64,000 nt of DNA from Rhodobacteraceae bacterium HLUCCO07. GTDB lineage: Bacteria; Pseudomonadota; Alphaproteobacteria; Rhodobacterales; Rhodobacteraceae. The notes beneath the pieces were generated by a model. That model was not told the DNA's origin. It saw nothing but the letters and a program-made list of their open reading frames with translations, and did no database searches. Shown here in pieces: positions 14,571-24,085 of this stretch (positions are counted from its first letter, which is position 1; every line of letters starts with the position of its first letter). The stretch is taken from NCBI GenBank assembly GCA_001314705.1, contig LJSU01000032.1:1-64000 (forward strand). The letters run 5' to 3'. The position numbers and the translations under genes are program-made.

Positions 14571-15707
14571 ATGAAAACGACAATCAAGACCTTGCTTGCC
14601 GGAGCATCCGTTCTGGCGGGCGCTGGTGCGGCCAATGCCGCCAATCTCAGCTTTGCCGGGGGCTGGCCGCCCAACTCGGCGCCAACCGCCAAGATCGAGG
14701 ACTACGCCAAGGCGGTCGAGGAATATAGCGACGGCGATGTCACCGTGAAAGTGTTTCCCTTGTCCCTGCTGAGCTTTTCCGAAATCAACGCCGGTCTGCG
14801 CGACGGTATCGCCGATGTGGCGGGCAACCTGCTGGCCTATTTCCCGGGAGAATATCCGACGCTTAACATGCTGGCCGAGTTTTCCGAGTTGGTCGAGCTG
14901 GAGGAATTCGCCGGCGAGCTGAGCAGCCTCGCCTTTACCGGCGCCATCATGGAATACGTGATGAACGATTGCCCCGCCTGCATGGACGAGATGTCGGCGC
15001 AGAACCAGGTGTATCTGGGAGCGTCCTCCACCACCTCCTACGTGCTGCAATGCGCGGTGCCTCTGACCGGTACGGACGATCTCGAGGGCAAGCGCATCCG
15101 CGCCGCGGGCGCATATTGGTCGCGTTGGGCGGAGTCGGTCGACGCGACACCGGTCTCGATGTCGGTAAACGAAACGCTTGAGGGCCTCAGCCAGGGCGTC
15201 GTCGATTGTACCATGTCGAACACCGCTGATTTCGTGAATTTCGGCTTCATCGACGTGGTGGACTATGTCTATGTCGGCGCGCCGGGTGCACAGTTCAACG
15301 TACCCTTCACGATGAACAAGGACAGCTGGAACGGTCTTTCTGATGATTCCAAGGCGGCGATGATGCGCGCGCATGCCGAGTTGGCCGCCGATATCGCCTG
15401 GGTCTATATCGAAGAGGGTCGTGCCGGACGCGAACGTGCGCCCGACATGGACATCGAATACGGCCCCGCCCCTGATGACATCGTGGCGATGAACCGCCAA
15501 TTCATCGAGAATGACAAGGACGCCATCGCCGAAATCTATAACGAGCGGTTCGGCATTGAAACCGGCGCCGAGGCCGCCACCGCCCTGACCGAGAGCCTCT
15601 CGCGCTGGACCGAGCTGACCAAGGATGTCGACAGCGGCGAGGAACTGGCCGAGATCTACTGGGACGAGATCTTTTCGAAGATCGATGTCGCCAGCTACGG
15701 CAAGTAA
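14571..15707 (+). CDS. dctP: TRAP transporter substrate-binding protein (DctP family)
   Basis: 378 residues. Cleavable signal peptide of about 23 residues (MKTTIKTLLAGASVL...GAANA, cut before ANLSFAGG). The mature protein has the DctP fold, including GKRIRAAG and the NTADFVNFGFIDV ligand region. ATG 14571 is chosen for GGAGG at 14558-14562 and the signal peptide; an in-frame ATG at 14502 is spurious. It delivers a periplasmic carboxylate to the DctQM permease encoded next. Two cysteines in NDCPACMDE and others further on could form disulfides. The ligand is unknown but is presumably the acid activated by the CoA ligase at the operon end. Confidence 0.92.
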   Translation: MKTTIKTLLAGASVLAGAGAANAANLSFAGGWPPNSAPTAKIEDYAKAVEEYSDGDVTVKVFPLSLLSFSEINAGLRDGIADVAGNLLAYFPGEYPTLNMLAEFSELVELEEFAGELSSLAFTGAIMEYVMNDCPACMDEMSAQNQVYLGASSTTSYVLQCAVPLTGTDDLEGKRIRAAGAYWSRWAESVDATPVSMSVNETLEGLSQGVVDCTMSNTADFVNFGFIDVVDYVYVGAPGAQFNVPFTMNKDSWNGLSDDSKAAMMRAHAELAADIAWVYIEEGRAGRERAPDMDIEYGPAPDDIVAMNRQFIENDKDAIAEIYNERFGIETGAEAATALTESLSRWTELTKDVDSGEELAEIYWDEIFSKIDVASYGK

Positions 15708-15730
15708 CATCACGTTCCGTGACGAACACT

Positions 15731-15753
15731 GGGCGCCACCACTCTTGGCGCCC
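15731..15753 (+). repeat. Intercistronic hairpin after dctP
   Basis: GGGCGCCA (15731-15738) pairs exactly with TGGCGCCC (15746-15753) around a 7-nt loop, in the 72-bp gap between the binding-protein and small-permease genes. With no T-tract it probably acts as a 3' stabiliser that raises binding-protein mRNA above that of the permease. Confidence 0.7.
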
Positions 15754-15779
15754 GGCCCCTTGGCTGATGGAGACAACCC

Positions 15780-16316
15780 ATGTTCATGATCGGCAGAGCC
15801 TTGTCGCATCTGGCGAAATTCGCGTCCCTGATCGGGGCGATCTGTGTCGTTCTGATGATGCTGCACGTCACGGCCGACGTGCTGGGACGGTATCTGTTCA
15901 ACGCGCCCGTGCCCGGCACGATCGTGGTGGTGGCCAACTACTACATGGTCTTCGTCGCCTTCATCGCGCTGGGCGTGGCAGAGGAAAAGCGCGCTCATAT
16001 CTCGGTCGAGATTCTGACCGACCTGATGCCACCACGGCCGCGCAACGTGCTTTCGGTGTTCTCGGGCGTGCTCACGGTTGCGGTTCTGGTGGTCGTGATG
16101 ATCGGTGGCTATACCGAGGCTGTCAGCAAAACGCGTGGCGGCGCCACGATGGAGCAGGGCAGCCAGCTGGTCGAGATCTGGCAAAGCTTCTGGTTTGTTC
16201 CTGTGGGCGCCGCGTTGATGGCGCTGATCGCGGCCTATCGTGTGATCGCCACCGTAACCGGTGCGCAAAACGGCCTGAGCGAAACCGATACGGATGTGAA
16301 ATTCATAAATGACTGA
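15780..16316 (+). CDS. dctQ: TRAP transporter small permease (DctQ family)
   Basis: 178 residues with four predicted membrane helices (starting about 15, 50, 90 and 135). The conserved VTADVLGRYLFNAPVPGT region after helix 1 is typical of DctQ. The ATG follows GGAGA by six bases. It overlaps dctM by eight bases. It forms the membrane complex with DctM and is driven by a sodium or proton gradient. Confidence 0.9.
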   Translation: MFMIGRALSHLAKFASLIGAICVVLMMLHVTADVLGRYLFNAPVPGTIVVVANYYMVFVAFIALGVAEEKRAHISVEILTDLMPPRPRNVLSVFSGVLTVAVLVVVMIGGYTEAVSKTRGGATMEQGSQLVEIWQSFWFVPVGAALMALIAAYRVIATVTGAQNGLSETDTDVKFIND

Positions 16317-17616
16317 TGTTGAAATCGGCCTGACCGGCCTTGCCGCACTGATTGCCCTGATCGCGGTGCGCGTGCCCATCGGAATCGCGCTGATCGCGGT
16401 GTCTTTCACCGGGCTTTACGTTTTGATGGGGCCGCGCGTGGCCTGGGGCTCGATGAGCATCATCCCCTATAAATTCGCCTCGAGCTGGCTACTCAGCTCG
16501 ATCCCGATGTTCCTGTTCCTGGGCTTCATCAGCTATCACACGCAGCTGACACGCGGCATGTTCAACGCCGCGCGCATCTGGCTGGCCAGCCTGCCGGGTG
16601 GACTGGCGATCGCGTCGATCTTCGGCTCGGCCGGGTTCGCCGCTGTCTCTGGCTCGTCCATCGCGTGTTCGGCGGCGATGGGGCGCATCGCCATACCCGA
16701 GATGATGAAGCAGCGCTATCACCCGGAACTGGCGACCGGCACGGTGGCGGTGGCTGGCACGATCGGCGCGCTCATTCCACCCTCGATCATCCTGATCCTT
16801 TATGGCGTTATCGCGCAGATCTCGATCTCGGCCCTGTTTCTGGGTGGGATCGTCGCCGGCCTGATGACGGCAGTGGGGTATACGCTGGTTGTGCTGCTGC
16901 GGGTGTGGCTGAACCCCGACCTTGCCCCCGAGCGTGACTCCAGCGTGACGCTGCGCGAGAAGCTGATAGCGCTGCGTGAGACCTGGCCCATTCTGCTGAT
17001 CATCATCGGTATCTTCGGCGGATTGTTCGGCGGGGTATTTACACCGACCGAGGCGGGCGCCGTGGGTGCGTCTCTGGCCTGCCTCGTGGCCACTGTCAGC
17101 GGAAGGATGACTTTGGACCGCTTTATGACCGCCGCGCGCGAGACGCTGATGACGACCGCCGCGCTGCTGATCATCGCCATTGGTGCCAGCCTGCTGACAC
17201 GGTTCCTGGCGCTGTCCGGGGCGGGCGATTTCCTTTCCGAAGGCATCCTTTCCATCGCGTCCAGCCCGGTGTTGCTGATGATCGGCATCGTATGTGTCTA
17301 TCTGTTGATGGGCATGTTTCTGGAACCCATCGGCGCCATGCTCCTGACGCTGCCGATCATCCTGCCAGTGGTCGATGCCGCGGGCTGGAGCCTGCTGTGG
17401 TTCGGCATCGTGCTGACCAAGCTGCTGGAAATCGGGATGATCACGCCGCCCATCGGCATGAACGTGTTTGTCATCAAAAGCGTAGTGGGCAACCTCGTGA
17501 CAACCTCGGCCATCTTCCGCGGCGTGGCCTGGTTCATCGTGATGGACCTGGTGCTGGTTGCGATCCTGTGCGCCTTTCCGGACCTGGTGCTGTGGCTGCC
17601 GAGCCTGAGGGACTGA
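16309..17616 (+). CDS. dctM: TRAP transporter large permease (DctM family)
   Basis: 435 residues, hydrophobic throughout with about 12 membrane segments. DctM features include the GSAGFAAVSGSSIACSAAMG region, AVAGTIGALIPPSIILILYG and FTPTEAGAVGA. It is the ion-coupled transport subunit, translationally coupled to DctQ through an 8-base overlap. It lies 61 bp ahead of the acyl-CoA synthetase gene, separated by a hairpin. Confidence 0.93.
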   Translation: MTDVEIGLTGLAALIALIAVRVPIGIALIAVSFTGLYVLMGPRVAWGSMSIIPYKFASSWLLSSIPMFLFLGFISYHTQLTRGMFNAARIWLASLPGGLAIASIFGSAGFAAVSGSSIACSAAMGRIAIPEMMKQRYHPELATGTVAVAGTIGALIPPSIILILYGVIAQISISALFLGGIVAGLMTAVGYTLVVLLRVWLNPDLAPERDSSVTLREKLIALRETWPILLIIIGIFGGLFGGVFTPTEAGAVGASLACLVATVSGRMTLDRFMTAARETLMTTAALLIIAIGASLLTRFLALSGAGDFLSEGILSIASSPVLLMIGIVCVYLLMGMFLEPIGAMLLTLPIILPVVDAAGWSLLWFGIVLTKLLEIGMITPPIGMNVFVIKSVVGNLVTTSAIFRGVAWFIVMDLVLVAILCAFPDLVLWLPSLRD

Positions 17617-17626
17617 ACCGAACGGG

Positions 17627-17646
17627 CCGGCGCGGGGCCGCGCCGG
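17627..17646 (+). repeat. Intercistronic hairpin after dctM
   Basis: CCGGCGCGG (17627-17635) and CCGCGCCGG (17638-17646) make a 9-bp stem with a two-base spacer (nearly a pure palindrome). It sits between dctM and the acyl-CoA synthetase and has no T-tract, so read-through is expected. Confidence 0.6.
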
Positions 17647-17677
17647 TTGAGCAACGACAAGACAAGGGGATGAAACC

Positions 17678-19261
17678 ATGCAAACCGAACAACTGATCCG
17701 CCGCGCCCGCGGGCAACAACTGGCCGACATGCTGCGCCGTTCGGCGCGTCGCGTGCCCGAAAAGGTGGCACTGGTTTTTCGCGACCAGACCGACACGTTC
17801 GCCCAACTGGACACCGCGGTAAACCGCGCAGCCAACGCGCTGGCCGCACGGGGCGTTGCCATGGGCGACCGCGTGGCGTTGTTCACGCACAACAACCGCG
17901 CCTTCGTCGTGCTGCGCTACGCGCTCGCGCGGCTGGGGGCGGTCACGACGCCCGTGAACTTCATGCTGACCGCGCCCGACGTGGCCTACATCCTGGGTCA
18001 TTCCGGCGCAAAGATGATGATTGCCGAGGATGCGCTTTGCGAAACCGCCGACGCCGCCCTGACCGAGATGGGGCAGGGCGACATGCCGCGTTTCGCCATC
18101 CCGCACGCGGGCGTGACCCCGCCCGACGGCTGGCAGCCGGTTGCGGACATTCTGGATCATGATGACACCACCGAGGTCTGGCACGACGTTCATGCCGACG
18201 ATCCTATCCAGATGATGTATACCAGCGGCACCGAAAGCCGACCCAAGGGCGCGCTGCTGACCTCGGGGGCGCTTTATGCACAGTATTCCAGTTGCATCAT
18301 CGACGGGGAAATGACCGAGGACGCCGTGTCGCTGCATTGTCTGCCGCTGTTTCACTGCGCACAGCTGGATTGCTTTCTCAGCCCGGATCTCTATCTGGGC
18401 GTGACGTCGATCCTGCACGACAAGGCCGACCCGGCGGCGATGCTGGAAGCCATCGAGGCGCATGGCGTGACCAAGCTTTTCTGCCCGCCGACGATCTGGA
18501 TCGCCCTGCTGCGCCATCCCGACTTCGACAAGCGTGACCTCAGCAGTCTGAACGCGGGCTATTACGGCGCGTCGATCATGCCCACCGCGGTGATCGAGGA
18601 ACTGTCGCAGCGCCTGCCGCAGATGCGGCTGTTCAACTTCTATGGCCAGACGGAAATGGCGCCGCTCGCCACCATCCTGAAACCACAGGACCAACTCCGC
18701 AAGCTGGGCTCGGCCGGACGCCCCTCGCTGAACGTCGAAACGCTGGTGGTGGATGACGATGATATCCCCGTCCCCGTGGGCGAGGTGGGTGAGATCGTGC
18801 ACCGCAGCCCGCACCTGATCACCGAGTATTACAACGATCCCGAAAAGACGGCCGAGGCCTTCCGCAATGGCTGGTTCCATAGTGGCGACCTGGGCCGTTT
18901 CGATGAGGACGGATACCTGTATGTGGTCGACCGCAAGAAGGACATGATCAAGACCGGGGGCGAGAACGTGGCCAGCCGCGAGGTTGAAGAAGCGATCTTT
19001 CGCCATCCCGACGTGGCCGAGGTCGCGGTGTTCGGTGTGCCGCATCCCAAGTGGATCGAGGCCGTGACTGCCGTGGTCGTGCCGAAGTCAGGCGCCACAT
19101 TGAGCGCAGATGCGGTGATGGCGTATTGCCGCGACGCGCTGGCCCATTTCAAGGCTCCGAAACATATCGAAGTCACGGATCAACTGCCCAAGAACGCCAG
19201 CGGCAAGATCCTGAAACGCGATCTTCGGGTCACGTATGCGGGGGTATTCGACGAAGGATAG
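17678..19261 (+). CDS. Acyl-CoA synthetase (AMP-forming)
   Basis: 527 residues of the ANL adenylating superfamily: P-loop MMYTSGTESRPKG (about 179-191), NFYGQTEMAP (A5 motif), WFHSGDLGRFDEDGYLYVVDRKKDMIKTGGENV (A7-A8 region) and the C-terminal catalytic Lys in KNASGKILKRDLR. It activates a carboxylic acid with ATP and CoA. As the last gene of the GntR-crotonase-TRAP operon, it most likely activates the acid imported by DctPQM. The Ser-Arg within the P-loop (SGTESRPK, where SGTTGxPK is usual) is a small departure that is common in this subgroup. Confidence 0.9.
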   Translation: MQTEQLIRRARGQQLADMLRRSARRVPEKVALVFRDQTDTFAQLDTAVNRAANALAARGVAMGDRVALFTHNNRAFVVLRYALARLGAVTTPVNFMLTAPDVAYILGHSGAKMMIAEDALCETADAALTEMGQGDMPRFAIPHAGVTPPDGWQPVADILDHDDTTEVWHDVHADDPIQMMYTSGTESRPKGALLTSGALYAQYSSCIIDGEMTEDAVSLHCLPLFHCAQLDCFLSPDLYLGVTSILHDKADPAAMLEAIEAHGVTKLFCPPTIWIALLRHPDFDKRDLSSLNAGYYGASIMPTAVIEELSQRLPQMRLFNFYGQTEMAPLATILKPQDQLRKLGSAGRPSLNVETLVVDDDDIPVPVGEVGEIVHRSPHLITEYYNDPEKTAEAFRNGWFHSGDLGRFDEDGYLYVVDRKKDMIKTGGENVASREVEEAIFRHPDVAEVAVFGVPHPKWIEAVTAVVVPKSGATLSADAVMAYCRDALAHFKAPKHIEVTDQLPKNASGKILKRDLRVTYAGVFDEG

Positions 19262-19890
19262 GTCCGCTTGCCAAATCGGCCACGGCGAGCGCGCTTTGAT
19301 CGCTGAGCATGAGTTTGTCCGAGAGGATCCGGTAAGGCTTTTCCAGCATCAAAGCGGTCGCGTCATTGATGTTGTGGGCGATATCGGCGCCGATGCCGGT
19401 GCGCGTAGGGTGACACCCCTGGAGTCGGGCCAGTGAGCCCTTGTTTTCGACAATCGGCGCCCGGAAGCGGTTTCCCTCGAGTTCTCTCGGACGGATGCCG
19501 CACAATCTGACAAGACCGTCCTTGCCGCAAGCCCGGTGGTCGTGCCGGGGCGGGCTTTACCGGCGTGGTGGGGCACCTGTCGCGTCTGCGCCATTCGTCA
19601 TCCTCGCGCACGCCCCTTTCTTGATATGCCGCGATCGCGCCCGACCATGCGGCAAATCGCACGCGAATGCGGGTACTGGGTCATCGGATGCGCGAGCTTG
19701 ATCGAGGCATCGATTTTCCCGCTGCGTGTGCGTCGCCATGCAAGTTCGATGTTGCCGGACATCATGCCCGGCCGGACGTGTTCAGTCTGCATGTAAACCG
19801 GGCGCGGCAATCGCCGATTGCGTTCGAATAAATGGACACAAACCCGGACATGGCCAGCCCCATCCCGCGAGCCTGAGTCTGGCAATGAAA
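19262..19890. other. Intergenic region, possible decayed coding remnant on the minus strand
   Basis: No intact gene is supported. Two minus-strand frames look partly protein-like: 19885-19598 (with MQTEHVRPGMMSGNIELAW) and 19505-19230 (with GIGADIAHNINDATALML), in different frames, as might remain from a frameshifted gene. I cannot name the family. The plus-strand operon ends at 19261 without an obvious intrinsic terminator. Confidence 0.35.
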
Positions 19891-19920
19891 CTCGCCCTCG
19901 CAGAATTCTGCGAGGGCGAG
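19891..19920 (-). terminator. 30-bp perfect palindrome, terminator of the beta-oxidation operon
   Basis: CTCGCCCTCGCAG (19891-19903), AATT, then CTGCGAGGGCGAG (19908-19920). On the minus strand it starts 13 bases after the stop of the FadB-like gene and is followed by TTTCATT, so it is most likely that gene's terminator. Confidence 0.75.
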
Positions 19921-19933
19921 ACGTGCTTGCGCC

Positions 19934-22138
19934 TCAGGCGGCCTTGGCCTGGTCCGGGGCAAATCGACCGTAGAAGGTTTCACCCTTCTCGGCCATCTCG
20001 CGCAGGAGCGCGGGGGGCGTGAAGCGATCGCCGAATTTCGCGGCCAGTTCCTCGCAGCGTTCGACCGCGTAAGGCGCGCCGATGATGTCGAGCCAGGAGA
20101 ACGGCCCGCCCGACCATGGCGCGAAACCCCAAGCGAGAACCGCGCCCACGTCGCCTTCGCGGATGTCTTCGAGCACGCCTTCCTCCAGCGCGCGCACCGC
20201 TTCGAGCACCTGCGCGAACATCAGCCGGTCCTGCACCTCTTGCAGGGGGGGCTGCTCATCGGCCAGCGGGTACTTGTCGAGGATGCCCTTCCAGTATCCC
20301 AGCCGCTTGCCGTTTTCGTCATAGTCGAAATACCCGGCCTTGGACTTGCGACCGAGGCGGCCCTGCTCCTCCATCCAGAACACCAGGTCGTCGGCCTCGG
20401 AGGCCGGGTATTCATTGCCCATCGCCTCCTTGGTGGCGCGGGTGATCTTGGCGGCGAGGTCGATCGAGGTTTCGTCGCCAAGCTGGATCGGCCCGACCGG
20501 AAAGCCCAGTTGCCGCGCGGCATGGTCGATCAGCGGCATGGCGACGCCCTCGGTGACCATGCGCGTGGCCTCGTTGCCATAGGGGATGATGCAACGGTTG
20601 CAGTAGAAGAACCGCGCATCGTTGACCACGATCGGCGTTTTGCGGATCTGGCGCACGTAGTCGAGCGCTTTGGCCACGGCGCGCGGGCCGGTTTCGCGGC
20701 CCTTGATGATCTCGACCAGGAACATCTTTTCCACCGGCGAGAAGAAGTGGATGCCGATGAACTGCTCGTGGCGCTTGCTGGCCTTGGCAAGGTCGGTGAT
20801 CGGCAAGGTCGAGGTGTTGGAGGCAAAGATGCACTCCTCGTCGATCACCTCTTCAACCTTCCGGGTCATGTCGGCCTTCACTTTCGGGTCTTCGAACACC
20901 GCCTCGATGATCAGGTCGGCACCCTCGAGCGCGGAAAGATCCGCGGTGGCGTTGATCAGGCCAAGCGCCTTTTCCTTTTTCTCGGGTGTGGCCTTGCCGC
21001 GCTTGATCCCCTTGTCGAAATAATCGGCCGAATAGGATTTGCCGCGTTCGGCGGTCTCGTCGTCGCGGTCGATCAGCACGACCTCGATCCCCGCCATGGC
21101 CGAGACCAGTGCGATGCCCGAGCCCATCATGCCCGCCCCCAGAACGCCGATCTTCTTGACCGACTGGTCGGGAACGTCCTTCGGTCGAACGGCACCTTTC
21201 TCCAATGCCTCCTTGTTGACGAAGAGCGAGCGCATCATCGCCGCAGACGATGGGTTCATCAGAATGTTGGTGAACCAGCGTGCCTCGATCCGGAGTGCGG
21301 TGTCGAACGGCACCTGCGCGCCCTCGTAAACCGCAGAAAGCAGTGCCTTGGCCGCCGGGAAGGCGCCCTGGGTCTTGCCATGCACCATGGCCGAGGCACC
21401 CACGAAGGTCGTGAATCCCGCCGGGTGATAGGGGGTGCCGCCGGGCATCTTGTAGCCCTTGGCATCCCAAGGTTTCACGAGATCGGCGTCCTTGGCATTC
21501 AACACCCATTCTTTCGCGGCAGCGAGCGGATCGTCGGCCACCTCGTCGATGAGACCGGCCTTTTGCGCCTTGTCGGGCGCGACCATCTTGCCTTCGAGCA
21601 GGTAGGTCGAGGCGCCCATTGCGCCCAGTTTGCGCACCAGCCGCGTGGTGCCGCCGGCACCGGGGAAGATGCCGACCATGATCTCGGGCAGGCCGATCTT
21701 GGCCTTGGGATTGTCGGCGGCAAAGATGCGATGCGTGGCCAGCGGCAACTCGAGCCCGATGCCCGCAGCGGTGCCGGGCAGGGCGGCGGCGATGGGTTTG
21801 CCGCCCTTCTTGGTCTTGAGGTCCATGCCCGCAAGCTCGATCTTGCGCAGGAGCCCGTGCATCTGCATCACGCCCTCGAAAAGGCCGCGCGCCGGTTCGT
21901 CGCCCGCGTTGGTCTTCATGTCGGCCAGAACGGTCAGGTCCATGCCGCCGGCAAAGCTGTCGGGCTTGCCGGAGGTGATGACGATGCCCTTGACGGCGTC
22001 ATCGGCAAGCGCCTCGTCGATCAGCTTGTCGAGTTCGAGCAGCGCGTCGGCGCGCATGACGTTCATGCTCTTGCCGGGCACGTCCCAGGTGATGACAGCG
22101 ACGCCATCGGCGCCTTTTTCCATTGTGAAATCAGCCAT
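19934..22138 (-). CDS. fadJ: Multifunctional enoyl-CoA hydratase / 3-hydroxyacyl-CoA dehydrogenase
   Basis: 734 residues. The N-terminal crotonase domain (1-300) carries [15 protein letters not shown] (Glu 130) and [15 protein letters not shown] (Glu 152). The central NAD-binding domain has [14 protein letters not shown] (GxGxxG about 331-337), with FSPVEKM and the C-terminal dimer domains following. It catalyses the hydration and NAD-dependent oxidation steps of beta-oxidation. ATG 22138 follows AGGAG by eight bases. It is 19 bp downstream of the thiolase with which it would form the trifunctional complex. FadB and FadJ types cannot be separated by eye; the symbol is the closer guess for a gene following an acetyl-CoA acetyltransferase. 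Confidence 0.93.
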   Translation of the reverse strand: MADFTMEKGADGVAVITWDVPGKSMNVMRADALLELDKLIDEALADDAVKGIVITSGKPDSFAGGMDLTVLADMKTNAGDEPARGLFEGVMQMHGLLRKIELAGMDLKTKKGGKPIAAALPGTAAGIGLELPLATHRIFAADNPKAKIGLPEIMVGIFPGAGGTTRLVRKLGAMGASTYLLEGKMVAPDKAQKAGLIDEVADDPLAAAKEWVLNAKDADLVKPWDAKGYKMPGGTPYHPAGFTTFVGASAMVHGKTQGAFPAAKALLSAVYEGAQVPFDTALRIEARWFTNILMNPSSAAMMRSLFVNKEALEKGAVRPKDVPDQSVKKIGVLGAGMMGSGIALVSAMAGIEVVLIDRDDETAERGKSYSADYFDKGIKRGKATPEKKEKALGLINATADLSALEGADLIIEAVFEDPKVKADMTRKVEEVIDEECIFASNTSTLPITDLAKASKRHEQFIGIHFFSPVEKMFLVEIIKGRETGPRAVAKALDYVRQIRKTPIVVNDARFFYCNRCIIPYGNEATRMVTEGVAMPLIDHAARQLGFPVGPIQLGDETSIDLAAKITRATKEAMGNEYPASEADDLVFWMEEQGRLGRKSKAGYFDYDENGKRLGYWKGILDKYPLADEQPPLQEVQDRLMFAQVLEAVRALEEGVLEDIREGDVGAVLAWGFAPWSGGPFSWLDIIGAPYAVERCEELAAKFGDRFTPPALLREMAEKGETFYGRFAPDQAKAA

Positions 22139-22157
22139 GTCTTGTGCTCCTTTGCGC

Positions 22158-23369
22158 TCACACGCGTTCGATGATGGTGGCCGCGCCCATGCCCGAGCCG
22201 ATGCAGAGCGTGGCAAGGCCGACTTCCTTGTCGGCGCGTTCGAGTTCGTCGAGCAGAGTGCCGAGGATGATCGCACCGGTCGCGCCCAGCGGGTGGCCCA
22301 TGGCGATCGAGCCGCCGTTGACGTTGACGCGTGCGTGATCGACGCCGAAGGACTGTTCGAAAAGCAGCACGACGCTTGCGAAGGCTTCGTTCACCTCGAA
22401 GAGGTCGATATCGCCGATCTCCATGCCGTTCTCGGCGAGGATCTTTTTCGTCACGGGCACGGGACCGGTGAGCATGATAGTTGGGTCGGTACCGATCTTG
22501 GCGGTGGCGCGGATGCGGGCGCGGGGCTTCAGCCCGTGTTTCTCACCGAATTCCTTGTTGCCGATCAGAACGGCTGCTGCACCATCGACGATGCCCGAGG
22601 AATTGCCGGCGTGGTGGATATGGTTGATCCGCTCTAGCTCGGGATATTTCAGAAGCGCGACATTGTCGAAGCCCGGCATCTGTTCGCCGATCTGCTGGAA
22701 GCTGGGTTTCAGCGCGCCCAGTGTCTGCATGTCGGTGCCCGGGCGCATGTATTCGTCGCGATCGAGGATCGGCAGGCCGTTCACGTCGTGCACCGGTACG
22801 ATCGAGCGGGCGAAACGCTTGTCGTCCCAAGCGGCCTTGGCGCGTTTCTGGCTCTCGACGGCCATGGCATCGGCGTCGTCGCGCGAGAAACCGTATTTCG
22901 TGGCGATGATGTCGGCGCCGATACCTTGCGGCACGAAATAGTGGTCGAAGGTGATTTGCGGATCGACAGCGATGGCGCCGCCGTCGCTGCCCATGGGCAC
23001 GCGGGACATGCATTCGACGCCGCCCGCGATATAGCCGTCGCCGGCGCCGCCGCGCACCTGGTTGGCGGCGACGTTCACGGCCTCGAGTCCCGAGGCGCAG
23101 AAGCGGTTGATCGAGAGGCCGGGGATGGATTCATCAAGATCCGAGGCCAGCACGGCGGTGCGCGCAAGGCAGGCGCCTTGTTCACCGATCTGCGTGACGT
23201 TACCCCAGACCACGTCCTCGACGGCGTGGCCTTCGAGATTGTTGCGATCCTTCATGGCGTTGAGCGCGATGGCAGAGAGCCGCGCGGCTGTCACCTCGTG
23301 CAGGCTGCCATCGGCGCGGCCCTTGCCGCGCGGTGTGCGCACGGTGTCGTAGATATAGGCGTCGGTCAT
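22158..23369 (-). CDS. Acetyl-CoA C-acyltransferase (thiolase)
   Basis: 403 residues. Thiolase catalytic residues are visible: nucleophilic Cys in [13 protein letters not shown] (about 89), His in GHPLGATG and the second Cys in [10 protein letters not shown]. It performs the thiolytic cleavage of 3-ketoacyl-CoA. ATG 23369 is supported by AGGAGACCAAA immediately upstream. The gene lies between a glutathione S-transferase-like gene (26 bp upstream) and the FadJ-type partner. Confidence 0.93.
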   Translation of the reverse strand: MTDAYIYDTVRTPRGKGRADGSLHEVTAARLSAIALNAMKDRNNLEGHAVEDVVWGNVTQIGEQGACLARTAVLASDLDESIPGLSINRFCASGLEAVNVAANQVRGGAGDGYIAGGVECMSRVPMGSDGGAIAVDPQITFDHYFVPQGIGADIIATKYGFSRDDADAMAVESQKRAKAAWDDKRFARSIVPVHDVNGLPILDRDEYMRPGTDMQTLGALKPSFQQIGEQMPGFDNVALLKYPELERINHIHHAGNSSGIVDGAAAVLIGNKEFGEKHGLKPRARIRATAKIGTDPTIMLTGPVPVTKKILAENGMEIGDIDLFEVNEAFASVVLLFEQSFGVDHARVNVNGGSIAMGHPLGATGAIILGTLLDELERADKEVGLATLCIGSGMGAATIIERV

Positions 23370-23395
23370 TTTGGTCTCCTTTTCGCGGGTTCCGG

Positions 23396-24028
23396 TCACG
23401 CCCTGTCGGACGGATTGCCGGGCATCAGGTCATAGGGGTGTTTCCAGCCCGGGGTGCCTTCGATATTGGCAAGCCACCGGTCGATATTGGCCCAGTCCTT
23501 GCGGTCGAAACCGAAGGGTTCGGGATAGAAGAGATAGCCACAGCACGAGAGATCGGCATTGGTGATCCCGTCGCCCACGATCCAGTCGCGCCCCGCAAGG
23601 TGGGTGTCGAGCACCTGGTAGGCGGGTTTGAGGCGGCCCTGCATGAAGGCGATCACGTCGGCAGGGCGCTTGTCCTCGGGCAGGAAATTCATCAGGAAAC
23701 GGGTCATGCCGGCGGGCGAGCTGAGCTTGTGATTGTCCCACAAGACCCAGCGCAGCACCTCGTATTTCTCGTCCGGCGTGCCGCCGAACTTGCCGGTCTG
23801 GTCGGTGATCCATTGCTGGATCACGCCGGACTGGGTGAGACAGAGGTCACCGTCTTCGAGCATCGGCGCCTCGCCCATCACGTTCCGGGCGCGGTATTCG
23901 GGGCTGCGCGCCGCGCCGCCGAAGAAATCGACGAAGACCGGCTCCCATTCGAGGCCGGAGAGTTCGAGCGCGAGCGCGGCCTTGTAGGAATTGCCGGATT
24001 CGCCGAAGCAATGGAGTTTGAGGGTCAT
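23396..24028 (-). CDS. Glutathione S-transferase family protein
   Basis: 210 residues: N-terminal thioredoxin-fold domain (1-80; MTLKLHCFGESGNSYKAALA, GEAPMLEDGDLCLTQSGVI with the cis-Pro and Ser-Gly glutathione contacts) and an all-helical C-terminal domain with DWIVGDGITNADLSC. It is probably a conjugating or peroxidase-type GST. It is the first gene of the GST-thiolase-FadJ unit, and GSTs are often embedded in Rhodobacteraceae beta-oxidation clusters without an assigned role. Confidence 0.85.
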   Translation of the reverse strand: MTLKLHCFGESGNSYKAALALELSGLEWEPVFVDFFGGAARSPEYRARNVMGEAPMLEDGDLCLTQSGVIQQWITDQTGKFGGTPDEKYEVLRWVLWDNHKLSSPAGMTRFLMNFLPEDKRPADVIAFMQGRLKPAYQVLDTHLAGRDWIVGDGITNADLSCCGYLFYPEPFGFDRKDWANIDRWLANIEGTPGWKHPYDLMPGNPSDRA

Positions 24029-24085
24029 CGGTGGCTCCCTGTTTGCAAATGCGGACCGGGGGTTTCACACCCCCGGACCCCCGTG

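Noticed and set aside
14208-16409. A 733-codon open frame on the minus strand across dctP and dctQ
   Set aside because: It lies entirely opposite real TRAP transporter genes with signal peptide, ribosome-binding sites and family motifs, and its translation is His/Arg/Gly-rich with no recognisable domain, as expected for an antisense frame in GC-rich DNA.
20240-22174. A 644-codon open frame on the plus strand opposite the FadJ-type gene
   Set aside because: Its translation is compositionally biased (His, Arg, Gly, Asp) and lacks any motif, while the opposite strand encodes an intact multifunctional beta-oxidation enzyme.
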